Assembly: GCA_946811185.2 (NCBI GenBank)
Contig: OX328109.1
Location: forward strand, 31,294,129 to 31,358,128
Direction of reading: 5' to 3'
From: Hippopus hippopus
Taxonomy: Eukaryota; Mollusca; Bivalvia; Cardiida; Cardiidae
DNA length: 64,000 nucleotides
The position numbers and the translations under genes are program-made. Positions 24,412 through 35,409 of this stretch are shown here, one piece after another. Position 1 is the stretch's first letter, and every line of letters begins with the position of its first letter. The notes beneath the pieces were generated by a model. That model was not told the origin of the DNA, searched no databases, and was given only the letters and a program-made list of their open reading frames with translations.

Positions 24412-25804
24412 TAGTTTGTCCTACAGGTAGCAGTGCAAACCTAATAGGAGGTACTACACTTCATAGATTTTTCAAAATTCCCACCTATAAAAGAAGTGGT
24501 GAAATGAAAATACCTGACGGCTCCATTGGTGCTTCACTTCAAGACGATTGTGTAGGTTTGAGAGCTTTACTTGTTGATGAGCGTTCACTTATTGGGTCAA
24601 CTACACTTGGATGGATGGAGAATATGTGCAGCTATGGTATGGCATCTCAATTGAACCCGTTTATAACATGGGGTGGATTACCTATTGTTATTTTTCTGGG
24701 AGATGATGTTCAACTTCCTCCTGTTTTAGATACCCCAGTTTACAACAATAAAAGTACATCCCCTGCTGCTATACACGGGGTTTTGGTATGGAAAGAATTT
24801 CCTACTGTTGTAAAATTACATAATATTGTCAGACAATCAAATGATGAACATATATTTAGAGATGTTCTCATGTCAGTGTGACAAAATAAAGTCAGTCAGG
24901 ACCAAGCTATTTGGTTACAACAGTTTCAGTGGGATAATTTGAGGTCTAAGTATAGGCCAGAACTAACTGAAAGGATGGAAACTACTGGTTTATTTGTTTT
25001 TCCTACACATGAAGAAGAATGGAGTCACAACAAAAGTCAGCTCCTAAAAGCTAATACACATTTTCCAGTTGCTAAGATTAAAGCAACAACAAAAGGCTCA
25101 CATTCCAATTCTAGTGATAGTGAAAAAGCCGGTGGTTTACTACGAGTCATATATCTTTGCAAGGGGACAAAGTAATGTTAACTTGCAACCTCAATGTTTC
25201 ACTTGGATTATTTAATGGTGCAAGTGGTGAAGTAGTTGACATTATATATCAGAGAGGGCAAAAGCCGCCTGACTGCTTTCCAACTGTTGTAACGGTTCAT
25301 TTTTACAGTTACACTGGTCCACCATTTATTCAAGATCCAAAACTTGTACCAATTGTGTCAGTCTCTCGCAAAATTGACTGTAGATGTCACTTTTGCTACC
25401 GTAAGCAAATCCCACTCGGGCTTGGTTGGGCAACAACAATTCACCGTTGCCAAGGTATGACCATAGGGGAAGGGGAAGCAAGTAGATACATAGTCATTCA
25501 TCCGGGAACAAGGGCATTCGAGTCCAGAAACCCTGGGGCTACGTATGTTGCTCTGTCTAGAGCAAAGTGTAGTGGAATTAGTGGAAAAGACCCTGACTTT
25601 GCATGGCATGAAAGTGTTATAGTGAATGAGGACAGATTATGCCACAAGGTTTTCACATCAACAATTAGGGCTAGAAACAAACACATACAATACCTAGAAA
25701 GTTTTGCAATGGATACACATAAAAAGTTCAGACATCTACTTGGTGAGAAAAACCTTTTTTGTCAAGTTCAAAAACTCGCTACAAATTGTGTAACCGAGGA
25801 ATAA
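24411..25804 (+). pseudogene. PIF1-like (Helitron-type) helicase, N-terminally truncated and broken
   Basis: This is the C-terminal part of a superfamily 1B helicase. Motifs in order are PTGSSANLIGGTTLH (motif Ia region), LLVDERSLIG (Walker B, motif II), GDDVQLPPV (motif III), GWATTIHRCQG (motif V) and YVALSRAKC (motif VI). The Walker A loop that should lie some 20-25 residues before PTG is missing, because the reading frame meets the inner edge of the left inverted-repeat arm there. Two lesions break the rest: an in-frame TGA at 24879, and a one-base frame change near a short G-run at about 25160. The frame then stays open to the TAA at 25802. Such helicases are the Hel part of Helitron Rep-Hel proteins, and free-standing PIF1 relatives also exist. 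No Rep domain is seen. Confidence 0.8.
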
Positions 25805-25857
25805 CTTACCAAGTTTAAAGCAAATTTAAGCATAACTGTACCTAAAATGGACAATAT

Positions 25858-26420
25858 TTGGTGGGTGATATGAAAATCGCTAACCATTCATAGTTTCTTC
25901 CCTCTACTGTCTCATTTTTACAACTCTTGCTTAAATTGTTCCTTTTGGAATTTAAACACTGATCGAGTACTTCTACTGGTTGGGGTATAACTTGCTAGCA
26001 TGAACTACCTAGTACTTTTTTCCATTCCCACGTCTGTCATGCCTCATAGTGTGTCTAAATGTAGTGTGATTCTTTGATTGATAATGCTTGGAGGATGATA
26101 TGAAAGTTACTGTAAACAATTCACATGTATCTACCTTGTTTACAACTCTTGCCAAAATAATTTCTGTGGGATTTCTCACTGCTTTAACTCCATGTATTTG
26201 CAATACTTATCATCACTTGGCATTTTTTTCCTTCTTTGTGCCTGTATATTTATGTGAGTTAGTCCTTACGGTGGATAATGCTCGGTGGGTGATATGACAA
26301 TCGCTAACCATTTACATTGATCCATCATATCCTACTCTAATACAGATGTTTGTTCACTTAACTGTCTTATGTTTACAACTCTTCCTTAAATCATTCCTTT
26401 GGCATTTTATACAATTACTT
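25858..26420. repeat. Three spaced direct repeats of about 200 bp
   Basis: GGTGGGTGATATGAAAATCG (25.86 kb), GGAGGATGATATGAAAGTTA (26.09 kb) and GGTGGGTGATATGACAATCG (26.28 kb) each begin a unit that later contains TTTACAACTCTTGC or TTTACAACTCTTCC. The first unit lies in the core of the inverted repeat. The second and third are the inner part of its right arm. Confidence 0.7.
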
Positions 26421-27920
26421 CAAACAAACTGCATTTCTTTCTTTCCCGTTGTCTGTCAATTTGCTATAGATTAGCACAAGTTTCACAAGTACATCATCAG
26501 TGTAATTTCTACCAATGACCAATCATCTATGTCTTTCATTTCAATCCCTTGATGCTTTTTTGCTGCTTTCATTAAATTTAGTAGCAGGCATGTAAGACTC
26601 TACACTGTCAATTGCATATGCTGTCATCCTCAGACATTTTTTGATAGAAAGTGACCTGAATTTTCTATGTAACATGCAAAATTAGTAACAGTTTTAAGTA
26701 ATGATATCAACATGGCATTTAATCAATCATTTGTCTATTATAATTAGTAACAGTTTTAAGTAATGATATTCAACATGGCATTTAATCAATCATTTGTCTA
26801 TTATAATTGAAACCATCAATTAATTAGCTCAGCAGTTTTGGCAATTTACCTACTGGTGTGAAATACATGTGACCAGTATTTATTCATTTGAAACTGTGAC
26901 AATATGCCACAATAAAAGCAAACTGTATCATTAGATTTGTAATTGTACAACTAGCTTTTACTCATGTTTCTATCACCAGGCACAGATCTTAACTGAACTC
27001 AATTCTTCTCTTTGTAATCCCATCTGTATTTTCTCAATGTAGAACTATGCTCTATAGTCTTCTAATCATGTGTTCCTTAACCTTTAACCAACCAATCCCA
27101 TGTTTGGATGACCATGGGGGTTCATAAAGACTTTTAAAAACAATATGACTAAGGAGAAAGTGCTGGTAAGCATTATTTTCTCCTTTTTCAACAATGTTTA
27201 AAATTTTGTTGTTTCGTAAATGGTTTATGAAAATACAGCCTGTTGCAAGAGTGTCTGTCATTCCTATACAGGGGAGTAAGTGATTTGTTCTGTGCAGAAA
27301 ATTGTAATGTTTAAAACTTCCACGTATTAAGAGGAAAGCTTACAGCCATCTTTAATAACTTGCCAGTAATTGCCTCTGTATGGTACATTCTAACAATAGG
27401 GTAAAATATGTATAATATCTAATCTGTTGACCCATAACCCTTTACCACTCATTTACCAACTTTTAATGACCTAAAAAGAGAAGGTTTTTTTAAAACATAC
27501 TGGGAAAAGATGAAAATCCTGGTAATTAGCACACGTACTTTTCCCACATGTTTTCTATCATATCAATGACAGAAATCAACATTTTAGAAACATTTAATGC
27601 TTGTACTGTCTTGAAATATTTTGACTTTATTTATGTTTAAAAATTTGTTAATTAGTACAGAGTTAAATTTCTTGAAGGCAGAGGAAAAATTTCTTTTTGA
27701 TCACTGCAACAACCTGTAATAATTTAGCCCACATTATCATTCAATAGACTATAGGCATGAAAGCTGAAGCTTAAAGATGTCTCTGTGGAAACAATATCAA
27801 AATTGTGAATTTTTTTTCTTATTATCAGCAGAGGAAAACCACTGTTGAACCGCAATATGAGATTTTTTCTTGCTTCGTGAATAAATGTTATAGGTTAGTA
27901 ATTAGAACCTCTTTTTCCTC
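26085..27920 (-). repeat. Right arm of the giant inverted repeat
   Basis: Reverse-complement partner of 22690-24411. It is slightly longer because of two features. A 64-bp tandem duplication lies at about 26.68-26.81 kb (each unit contains AGTAACAGTTTTAAGTAATG). An insertion of about 45 bp lies near 27.37 kb, around TTGCCTCTGTATGGTACATT. Confidence 0.9.
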
Positions 27921-27930
27921 CTCAAATTAA

Positions 27931-28018
27931 TTAACCCTTTACGTTACAATCTGGATATTTCACGAGTCTGACACAGAATTATTATTATTATTATTATTAT
28001 TATTTTTTTTTTTTTTGG

Positions 28019-28049
<31 letters not shown>

Positions 28050-28206
28050 GAAAAGGAGAAAATGCTGCTAACCAGCATTTCCTGCTTTTCCCACCATGTT
28101 TTCTATCCTTTCATAGATAAATCCAATACTTGGAGCCACATTTGATTGGTAGTCTGCAAGCTTTCAATGCTGACCAGCGTAAATTCTGTCGTTTGATAAA
28201 GGCTTA
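27931..28206 (-). mobile_element. TTAA MITE copy (reverse) interrupted by ATT and poly-A runs
   Basis: Starts TTAACCCTTTACGTTACAAT just outside the giant inverted repeat. The centre is preceded by (ATT)n, T12 and about 30 A bases (27.97-28.05 kb). The right arm ends TTTGATAAAGGCTTAG. Confidence 0.65.
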
Positions 28207-28394
28207 GGCTAAATTCAAGGTCACGACAACTTATACCGAAAACAAAGAAAAGGAACCTGAAATAACTTCAACAATCTATATAAGCTACCTGCAGGAACTT
28301 ACTTTGTGCTGTGCGATATTAAAAACTCTTTGTGACTCTTGCTAGGTCAGGTAAACCCTTCGACAGCTAAGCGCGACTCACTGACCTTTTGCGG

Positions 28395-28456
28395 ACAGTG
28401 TAGATTAAGATCAGACTGTACAGAACGTGCTATCTGATCTTGGATCTACATTGTCC
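28395..28456. repeat. Short palindromic repeat, AGTGTAGATCAAG family
   Basis: ACAGTGTAGATTAAGATCAG faces CTGATCTTGGATCTACATTG. Same family as 17.84 and 52.90 kb. Confidence 0.6.
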
Positions 28457-28730
28457 AATAAGGAGATATTTTCTTCCAAAACGAAAGGTTGAAATAACGA
28501 CATTTGGGCTTTTTCTTTAACTTATTTATCAGGATACACAGCACCCTCATGTCCTCTTGTCAGTATTTTAAATGACCCGTAAAATAAGTTTTACTGCAAA
28601 GAAGTTGCTTTTAAACGTTAATTTACGACGCTTTCGACAATATTTCCCTCACACCACGGTAACAGTCTCTGCAGTGTCCTTCCCAGTGACAATATTCTGT
28701 TTGAGCACTTATCGCAAAGCTTTTCATGAA

Positions 28731-29064
28731 GGCAGTGGCTAGAGATACGGTACCGTACCTCTAGCCTATATCTCTAGCCTATATTAAAGAAATGGCTAGA
28801 GATACGGTACCGTATCTCTAGCCCCGGAGTCTAAAGATACGGTACCGTATCTCTAGTCATTCTTATGATATAGGCTAGAGGTACGGTATTTTGTAGATAC
28901 ATGTAAGATAAATTATAAATTTACTTCAGTTTTGATTATTATCGTTATTAGTATGACTTTGTATTAATTGATCGACATCAAAGGACAGAAACTCATCAAG
29001 TTTCATTGTGAGAGTTTGCACTGATGAGCGAAAATAATAATTGCGTTGATTATTAGGTGATCTG
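28731..29064 (+). repeat. Left terminal inverted repeat of the MULE
   Basis: The outer 150 bases are built of repeated KpnI-type palindromes, such as AGAGATACGGTACCGTATCT. The inner part is unique and ends near TTGATTATTAGGTGA. Confidence 0.9.
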
Positions 29065-29284
29065 TATCCTTAATTTCGTAACTCGACCTGTCATATTAGC
29101 CTATATATGAGTCAAATATTGTTCGTCACTGGTATGAATTTTGAAGCACGAATCATTTTTCTTCTTTTAGCATCAATATATTTGTCTCATACATAGTTTC
29201 CAGCAAGCACCAACGAGCTCGAGGAGGTATGACTAGGTCTTGTTGCATAAAACTAACGGACGGAAATTCCATAAAATATTTACA

Positions 29285-29590
29285 ACCATTTGCCGAGCCG
29301 AGCCCCTTGGCTCAGTTAGTAGAACAGGAGAACAGGAGGTCGCTGGTTCCACCCCCGGCTCGGCCAATATTCTTTCCGAGGATTGATGATAGTCATTGCG
29401 GCAGGATTCATATCTCTCTCACCGCTGTCCATTGTTTCGACAATGGTTATGTGGGAAAGCAGCCAGTGGCTTAGAAAAAATATTGTGCCGAGTACTGGTT
29501 ATAAGAACTCCAGGAAAGCATGGATAGGTGCACTGGCCGACGCGATATTACTGAAATACTGTTGAAAACGGCGTTAAACACCATTCATTC
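29285..29590 (+). mobile_element. tRNA-derived SINE, family C, copy 1
   Basis: The head is CCCCTTGGCTCAGTTAGTAG with a B-box-like GGTTCCACCCC. The body is AATATTCTTTCCGAGGATTG. The tail is GGCGTTAAACACCATTCATT. It lies inside the MULE. Confidence 0.7.
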
Positions 29591-29624
29591 AATCAAATTC
29601 CAAAGGTTATTTACAACCATGTGC

Positions 29625-29905
29625 AGGCCTAGCCCCATAGCTCAGTCGGTAGCGTACCGGAATTGAGAACAGGAGGTCGCCGTTCGATCCACGGCTCGGC
29701 CAATATTCTTTCCGAGGACTGATGATAGTCATTGAGACAGGATTCATTTCTCTCTCACTGCTGTCCATTGTTTCGACAATAGTTATGTGGGAAAGTAGCC
29801 AGTGGCTTGGAAAGAATATTGTGCGGAGTACTGGTTAAAAGAACTCATTGTGACAGGATTCATTTCTCTCTAATTCATTCAATCAATCAATCAATCAAGC
29901 AACCA
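29625..29905 (+). mobile_element. tRNA-derived SINE, family C, copy 2
   Basis: The head CCCCATAGCTCAGTCGGTAG and GTTCGATCCACGG make a clear A-box and B-box pair. The body matches copy 1. The tail has (CAAT)n: TCAATCAATCAATCAATCAA. Confidence 0.75.
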
Positions 29906-30361
29906 TTCGCCGACCTTTTTTTACCATTTTTTTAAATTTACATTTTAAGCAACATAAGAGAATTATAAAGTGCGAATCGCGAAAACAAATGAAATGGTCA
30001 GCTGCAAGGTACCTGCGCTGGACCTGGTCGAAAATTTACATATATACATGTATATACATGTAGTAGTGTAATGTTTTGGTTATTCACAGCATAACACGAA
30101 TGCTTCATTTTTCTAATGACCATATGGAAAAAGACTGTTGAACACATTGAGGAAAAATGAAAAAATGCCGGTAACCAGCGTTTTTTCCCTTTCCTTTAAT
30201 GTTATCAACCCTATGAAAGGCAAATTTCATGTTATGATTAACAATTATAGACTTGTACTGCAGATATGTACAAACAATGACTTGTTTGGGAAAGAGTTAA
30301 TTTGTCTTCTGCAAATGCTTTCAATTTAGACCACAGTACAATTTTGTCTTTTGGTAAAGAT

Positions 30362-30580
30362 TTAATTCTTTACTCAAGGATAAAACTGCAGACTGATCTT
30401 AATTGAAAGCATTTGCAGACGACAAAGTAAATGTGACTCAGACACTGCAACATATTTTTGATATGGTAGAAATCACTGTAGGAAAAGGAGAAAATGCCGG
30501 TTATCAGCAATTTCTCCTTTTCCCTCAATGGTTTCAAAATCCTACTTCCTAAAACTTGTGATTGTTTGGTGAATAGTTAA
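30362..30580 (+). mobile_element. TTAA MITE copy (forward) inside the MULE
   Basis: TTAATTCTTTACTCAAGGAT to GGTGAATAGTTAA, with the preserved arm GAAAGCATTTGCAGACGACA. A worn relative lies at about 30.12-30.30 kb. Confidence 0.7.
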
Positions 30581-30683
30581 TATTTAAGTACATGACAAAT
30601 CTTTGGGCAAACTTCAGCCCACTGACCTTGGTAATGTTAACGATGGTAGCAATTTTAAGTTTTTATTCTACATTAATAATCAC

Positions 30684-33234
30684 TTAAGAATCAGACTCGG
30701 CACGACATGGTTGACAGAACCAGTATTTGGTCCTCGGCTTAGCACAGATACTAGCACAATGAAAATGATACCACAACATACATCTATCACAACTTACAGA
30801 ACGCGTTTCCAGCTCGTCCGTGCACTCCTTACATGTCCATTCTTGTTGTCTTCTGATATTGATAGTCTGCTGCAGTGACTTCCATGCATCGCCCGTGAAA
30901 TAATTCTTTACCAAGTCTAATTCCACTTCTTTAACGGATAACGGAATGTTTTCAGGAGTAACCTCTACGTCTTCTTCCTGTATTTCGTAATCTTTAGACA
31001 TGCATTTTTCAACAACACGCTTTTCTACTAACCGTGATAGCATTAACAACTTCTTTTGGCTTTCGTTCATACGTTCAAATGCTACACATTTGGATCTCTG
31101 CAGTCTTAGTCTCTTTTTTGGCAATCCTTTAACTGTGAGTTCTGATCCTTTCGGCCTGCCGCGTGTCTGAATCTTAGGCGGTAGAGTAATATCAGAAATG
31201 TCGACTTCATCTCTCAGGTTTTCAGGAACTACGGTCGGTTCTCGTAGTAAGTCTTCAGATTGAACATCATCGACATTTACGCATTCTGGCTCTTGTCGTT
31301 GCGTACCGTTAGCAAGCAGAAGAAGAAGGTTAGCAGCATCTGACGTTTCATTCAGTGAGTCTGGACCGTGATTGTTGTCAACATTTTCTATGACGACAGG
31401 TGAGAGAATATCTCGACTTTGTACTTGGTCAGCTGACTGTGCAACGGTAGCAGGAGAATCTGCATGCAAACTTTCTTCACTCGAGTCATTTGTACCGATA
31501 TCGTCAGTAGTCTGCGCCGCTGCGGAGCTGCCCTTTTTACGGCTTTCAGTTATATCAATTCCACTGGTTTCAACTGTGTTAATAACCACATTTTGTCCAT
31601 TTTCCCAGGCTGTAAGAATTGCTTGAAGCTGATTGATTTTAACATCGAAACTGGCACCAGTGTTCTCTGCTGCGACAGATGCAAGGCGCTGTGTGATTCT
31701 GAAACTTTTCCTGAAACGTTCTTGCTGTGATGTTGGTTTGCGAGGTGTTGTCTTGGCTGTTTGAATTTGGTTTTCAGTTGCTGTCTGATTCAATATTCCT
31801 AAATATTTTGCTTTCGTCCAGCGACTTTGTATCAATTCTTCGGAATATAGTTCTTCTTCTTTATGTAGTCTTAGGGCAAACAAGTGTTTACACGATAGCT
31901 TGTACTGTTTATGAAAATCACAGGTACACGCAGTACAAGATGCGTTATAGTCTTTCCCTCCACTACTACATGAGAATTGGTCTAAGGTTTCTGTCACGGT
32001 AACTTCGCTGCTCTTTCGTATTTGGGTTTCGACCAATTTGAAGGCATAAACTGTCAATACTCTTCTGTATTGGCCCTCAGGTGTATCTTCCATTGTACTC
32101 TTTGTTGAAATTTTGTTTACTGTTCTACATAATTGTCCGTTTATTTCAGTTCTGTGCATTTGCAGAAAGTTAACCAAGTCTGTGGCGAATGAACCAAATC
32201 TGGCATTTCGGCCGATTACTTGCTTAACTTTTTGATCGATGCTTTCAATTCTGTTATTAGTTCTGTTGCCAAGGCATTCGCTCTCCGAAAGCCTAATGAC
32301 CCACTGTTCCTTTATGGAATCCCAAGAGTTCATAAAGTAGTTCTCAGCGACGATAATGTTCTTATCTAGAAGTATTTGTTTGTTGAAATCGTATTCCTCA
32401 ATCGTCCTTGAATATGTGATCTTCTGTAGTGTTTCTAGGAGGGCGTCGCGTTGAAGTTTAGACAGTCCCATCTTTTCTGCGGTTATTTCTCTTCTGAAGG
32501 TTCTGAGGACATGGAACAAACAAATCCTAAGTTTTGCTTCTGGAAAACTTTTACTGAACACTTCACGCTCGACGAAATCTTTGTCGGTCATCACTGTTTT
32601 GATGTCAGTCCACTTTGGGTTTTGGTCTTTGAATATGTCTACCATGGCTTGTATCGTTTCTTCCGATTCATTGGCAACTACCCATATACCTACAATTTCG
32701 CTCTGACCATTCCCGTTTTCGACTATGAGAAGATACAGAGGCATGCGAAGGTCATTGACCTTGTAAGTGGCGTCAACGCAGAGAAATTCAGGATATTCAG
32801 AAAATACTTGACGCATTCTCTCATCCTGAAAGAAAAGTCCTGTCAGCTCTTGGTTGTCATCTTTATTCTCCGTGTGTAACTTGACGTATGCTCCGTTGGT
32901 CTTCGACAGTTCATTAACAGCTCTTTGCAATGTACTTAGATCATTTTCTTGAACATTTGACATTTTCAGGTTATGTATGTCTTTCATTAACACAACTTTT
33001 CCAGTTGATTGCATAATGCTAGACTGGAAAATTTTCTTATTAGCTTTCATTTCCAGCATCTGTCGAATGTTCTCTTTTTCGAATTCTGGAAGTTTTCTCT
33101 GCTGAAGCAAATGTCTGAACAGTTCTCTGTTTGTTTCATGGTTATGCAGGTCACCCAGGGACTTGATTTCTAGCATTTGACCATCATAAGATGCCCTGGC
33201 TTTGATGTGCGCTTCGCAACCTTTTTGAAACGTA
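30684..33234 (-). CDS. MULE transposase with SWIM and PHD zinc fingers
   Basis: An uninterrupted frame of 830 codons runs from the ATG at 33176. It catalyses cut-and-paste transposition of the surrounding element. The frame is also open upstream of the ATG to an acceptor-like TTTTCAG at 33235. That extension adds GCEAHIKARASYDGQ which, with the later HNH, resembles a FLYWCH/WRKY-type C2H2 finger, so a 5' exon probably exists. Domains counted from the ATG: DDE core with FLCVDATYK (D135), VMTDKD (D198), a C-x2-H pair (C219, H222) and TNNRIES (E311); SWIM finger CTCDFHK...CKH (C417, C419, C429, H431); a long linker rich in S, E and D; and a C-terminal PHD finger near 780-830 with CDRCMLWYHFHC. 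The first exon was not found; a minus-strand SINE lies just upstream. Confidence 0.9.
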
Positions 33235-33265
33235 CTGAAAAGTGAAAGGTAAGCAATGACCTGAA

Positions 33266-33508
33266 AGATTGATTGATTGTATGGTGTTTAACGCCGTTTT
33301 CAACAGTATTTCAGTTATATCACGACATCCAGTGCACCTATCCATGCTTTTCTGGGGTTCTTTTAACAAGTACTCCGCACAATATTCTTTCCAAGCCACT
33401 GGCTGCTTTCCCACATAACCATTGTCGAAAAATTTGACAGCGGTGAGAGGGAAATGAATCCTGTCCAATGACTATTACCAATCCTCGGAAAGAATATTCT
33501 ATTCGATG
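33266..33508 (-). mobile_element. tRNA-derived SINE, family C (minus), head truncated
   Basis: The left end is the reversed tail (GATTGATTGATTGTATGGTG, then TTTAACGCCG). It then matches family C in reverse, up to CCTCGGAAAGAATATTC. The tRNA-like head is missing. It lies just 5' of the transposase frame. Confidence 0.75.
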
Positions 33509-33509
33509 T

Positions 33510-34060
33510 GTAGGTAGGACGTAGCTGCATCTTTTAGCTAAACGAAATTTTTTGGACATTTTCAAATATATACACGGTGGGTAATCTACATGAACAGAAC
33601 CGTTGTTTCCGCATTCTAAATCTTGTGTAGAGCTTCCGGAACACGTGCGGTTCTGGAATCATAGCGTATCATCACGACCCGTTCGAAACTTACCGCCAAG
33701 AAAAGATACGTAGCTTTTTTGCTATGGTACATGTATATAGTCTATGGGTGACTGAAGTCAAACTATATGCCCCTATGGTCCCGACATGACTGAATAATTG
33801 TTGACTGGAACATTAAGCCTTAACTCAAGCAAACAAAAGCTTAAGTTCACATTATTTTGTGATGTCGTGCTGGCCTTAATGTTTGCTCTAAATATATACA
33901 ATGTATATAATTCATGCCGTAACATTCTGCTTGTAATATACATAAGCAATAGCCCACATCAAATTTCAGTTCGAATCGTGCTTACCAGACCCGAACCTAA
34001 ACACGCAACCCTATCCACCGCTCCTACCCCAAGAATAAATAAATAAATGAATCAATAGAA
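33510..34060. other. Non-coding part of the MULE
   Basis: This is where a 5' exon and promoter of the transposase would be expected. Donor-like complements exist (for example ACTTACC near 33.69 kb), but none joins the main frame in the right phase with a recognisable domain. Confidence 0.3.
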
Positions 34061-34074
34061 TAACTTAAGTAAAT

Positions 34075-34148
34075 AAATGGATGGACGGATGGTGGATGGA
34101 CAGCCAGACAGACAGACAGATAGATAGATAGACAGATAGATAGATAAT
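34075..34148. repeat. GATA/GACA/GATG microsatellite
   Basis: ATGGATGGACGGATGG followed by (CAGA)n and (TAGA)n. Confidence 0.85.
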
Positions 34149-34428
34149 CTTTGTTCTCTCACTCCTGTCCCTCTGGCTTTGAAATTCTTGCCGCCATGAA
34201 TACAGTACAGCGATATCTCGTAATACTTTATTCTTTCGTTTAATTTTTTTTTTTTGTATGCGCGGCAGGGCTTTTTGTACAGTCCTAGAATCCCTCTTGT
34301 AAAACTGCACACTTTCTGCACTTTGATAGCGCTCTATTGCGCTTTCAAATGTTTGAAAATCTTCAAATCGACCTCGTTAAAGCTGTGTTTGTTGTTCGCG
34401 CATCCGCATACATCTTAAGCAATTAAGT

Positions 34429-34739
34429 TCACCTAACTAATCAACGCAATTATTATTTTCGCGCATCGATGCAAACTCGCACACTGCAATGAGTTTCTGC
34501 CCTTTGATGTCGAGATTGATATTAAGCCATACTAATAACGATAATAATCAAAACTGAAGTAAATTTATAATTTATCTTACATGTATCTACAAAATACCGT
34601 ACCTCTAGCCTATATCATAAGAATGACTAGAGATACGGTACCATATCTTTAGACTCCGGGGCTAGAGGTACGGTACGGTATCTCTAGCCATTTTTTTAAT
34701 ATAGGCTAGAGGTACGGTAACGTATCTCTAGCCACTGCC
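34429..34739 (-). repeat. Right terminal inverted repeat of the MULE
   Basis: Reverse complement of 28731-29064, slightly shorter. One palindrome has lost symmetry (GGTACGGTACGGTATC). Confidence 0.9.
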
Positions 34740-34891
34740 TTCATGAAATAGATATACATCTGGCTACTTTCACAACTGCTGCTTCTGCTGCTGCTGCCGC
34801 GTGAATATTTATACATGTAACAACAACAGCCGAATGATAACAATTACAGAGGCTACTTCTACTATATCTTCAGTCTCAAAAGTTGCTCATA

Positions 34892-34965
34892 TGTTATTCT
34901 TGTGATTGTGTCTCGGAGACGCAATCACAAAAATAACATCGGAGCTAGTCACCGAATCGGGGGTA
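34892..34965. mobile_element. Relic end of the 783-bp MITE family, itself a hairpin
   Basis: CAATCACAAAAATAACATCG followed by GAGCTAGTCACCGAATC matches the right end of the element at 35627-36409. Its inner part (34892-34938) pairs with itself through TTGTGATTGTGTCT and GACGCAATCACAA. It lies about 450 bases upstream of the PI4KA start. Confidence 0.7.
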
Positions 34966-35235
34966 CTTCTACTACTGCCACTAGAGACACCATCATTACT
35001 ACTTTTGCTCCTCCTCCAACGACTTCCTCTACCACTTCTACTACAACTGCTTTTACAACTACAACAACAACTGCTACTACCACTACTACTTCTACACAGT
35101 ATTACTACCACCACCACTACTTCTACTACTACTACTTCCACAGAGATCTACCATGTAACAGTAAAAAAAAATATCCTACTTTAACTACCACTTCTAATTC
35201 TGATACTACTACCGTTAGATTAACACCACTACTTC
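34966..35235. repeat. Degenerate (ACT)n trinucleotide tract
   Basis: A run of ACT, ACC, TCT and ACA triplets, dense between 35030 and 35150. Frames of up to 145 codons across it are low-complexity Thr/Leu/Ser runs and are not believed to be genes. Confidence 0.8.
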
Positions 35236-35395
35236 TACATTTTTTAAGGCAAAAAAAAAAAAAAAACTCCAACGTTCATTATTGCAGCATTAACTCTTTT
35301 CGGAGAAAAGAAAAAACATCTTGGTTTTCCTTTGATTGATCGAAGTGATTATGGAACGAATTAGTTTTGTAGTGAACAACTGAGAGACGCATAAA

Positions 35396-35401
35396 ATGTA
35401 A
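35396..35401 (+). promoter_or_regulatory. Start-stop upstream ORF (ATGTAA) before PI4KA
   Basis: A minimal ATG-TAA lies in the presumed 5' UTR, eight bases before the main ATG. Start-stop elements can hold ribosomes and lower main-frame translation. Whether the transcript includes it is not known. Confidence 0.4.
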
Positions 35402-35409
35402 ACACGAAA

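Larger units (their letters stand above)
28731..34739 (-). mobile_element. MULE (Mutator-like) DNA transposon, about 6.0 kb, long TIRs
   Basis: Both ends begin GGCAGTGGCTAGAGATACG on opposite strands, and the match continues inward for about 300 bp (28731-29064 and 34429-34739). TTCATGAA lies immediately outside both ends and would be an 8-bp target-site duplication. Because TTCATGAA is its own complement, it could also be part of the terminal repeat. The element carries one large minus-strand transposase frame. SINEs and TTAA MITEs sit in the non-coding parts on both sides of that frame. The right end lies about 0.67 kb upstream of the PI4KA start codon. Confidence 0.9.

Noticed and set aside
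24411..24426. Splice acceptor TTTGTCCTACAG for the helicase fragment
   Set aside because: The helicase frame and its PTG motif continue to the left across this AG, so it is coding sequence cut by the arm boundary rather than an exon start.
34902..35339. Thr/Leu/Ser-rich frames as coding sequence
   Set aside because: They come from an ACT-type trinucleotide tract, are open in several frames, and show no splice sites.
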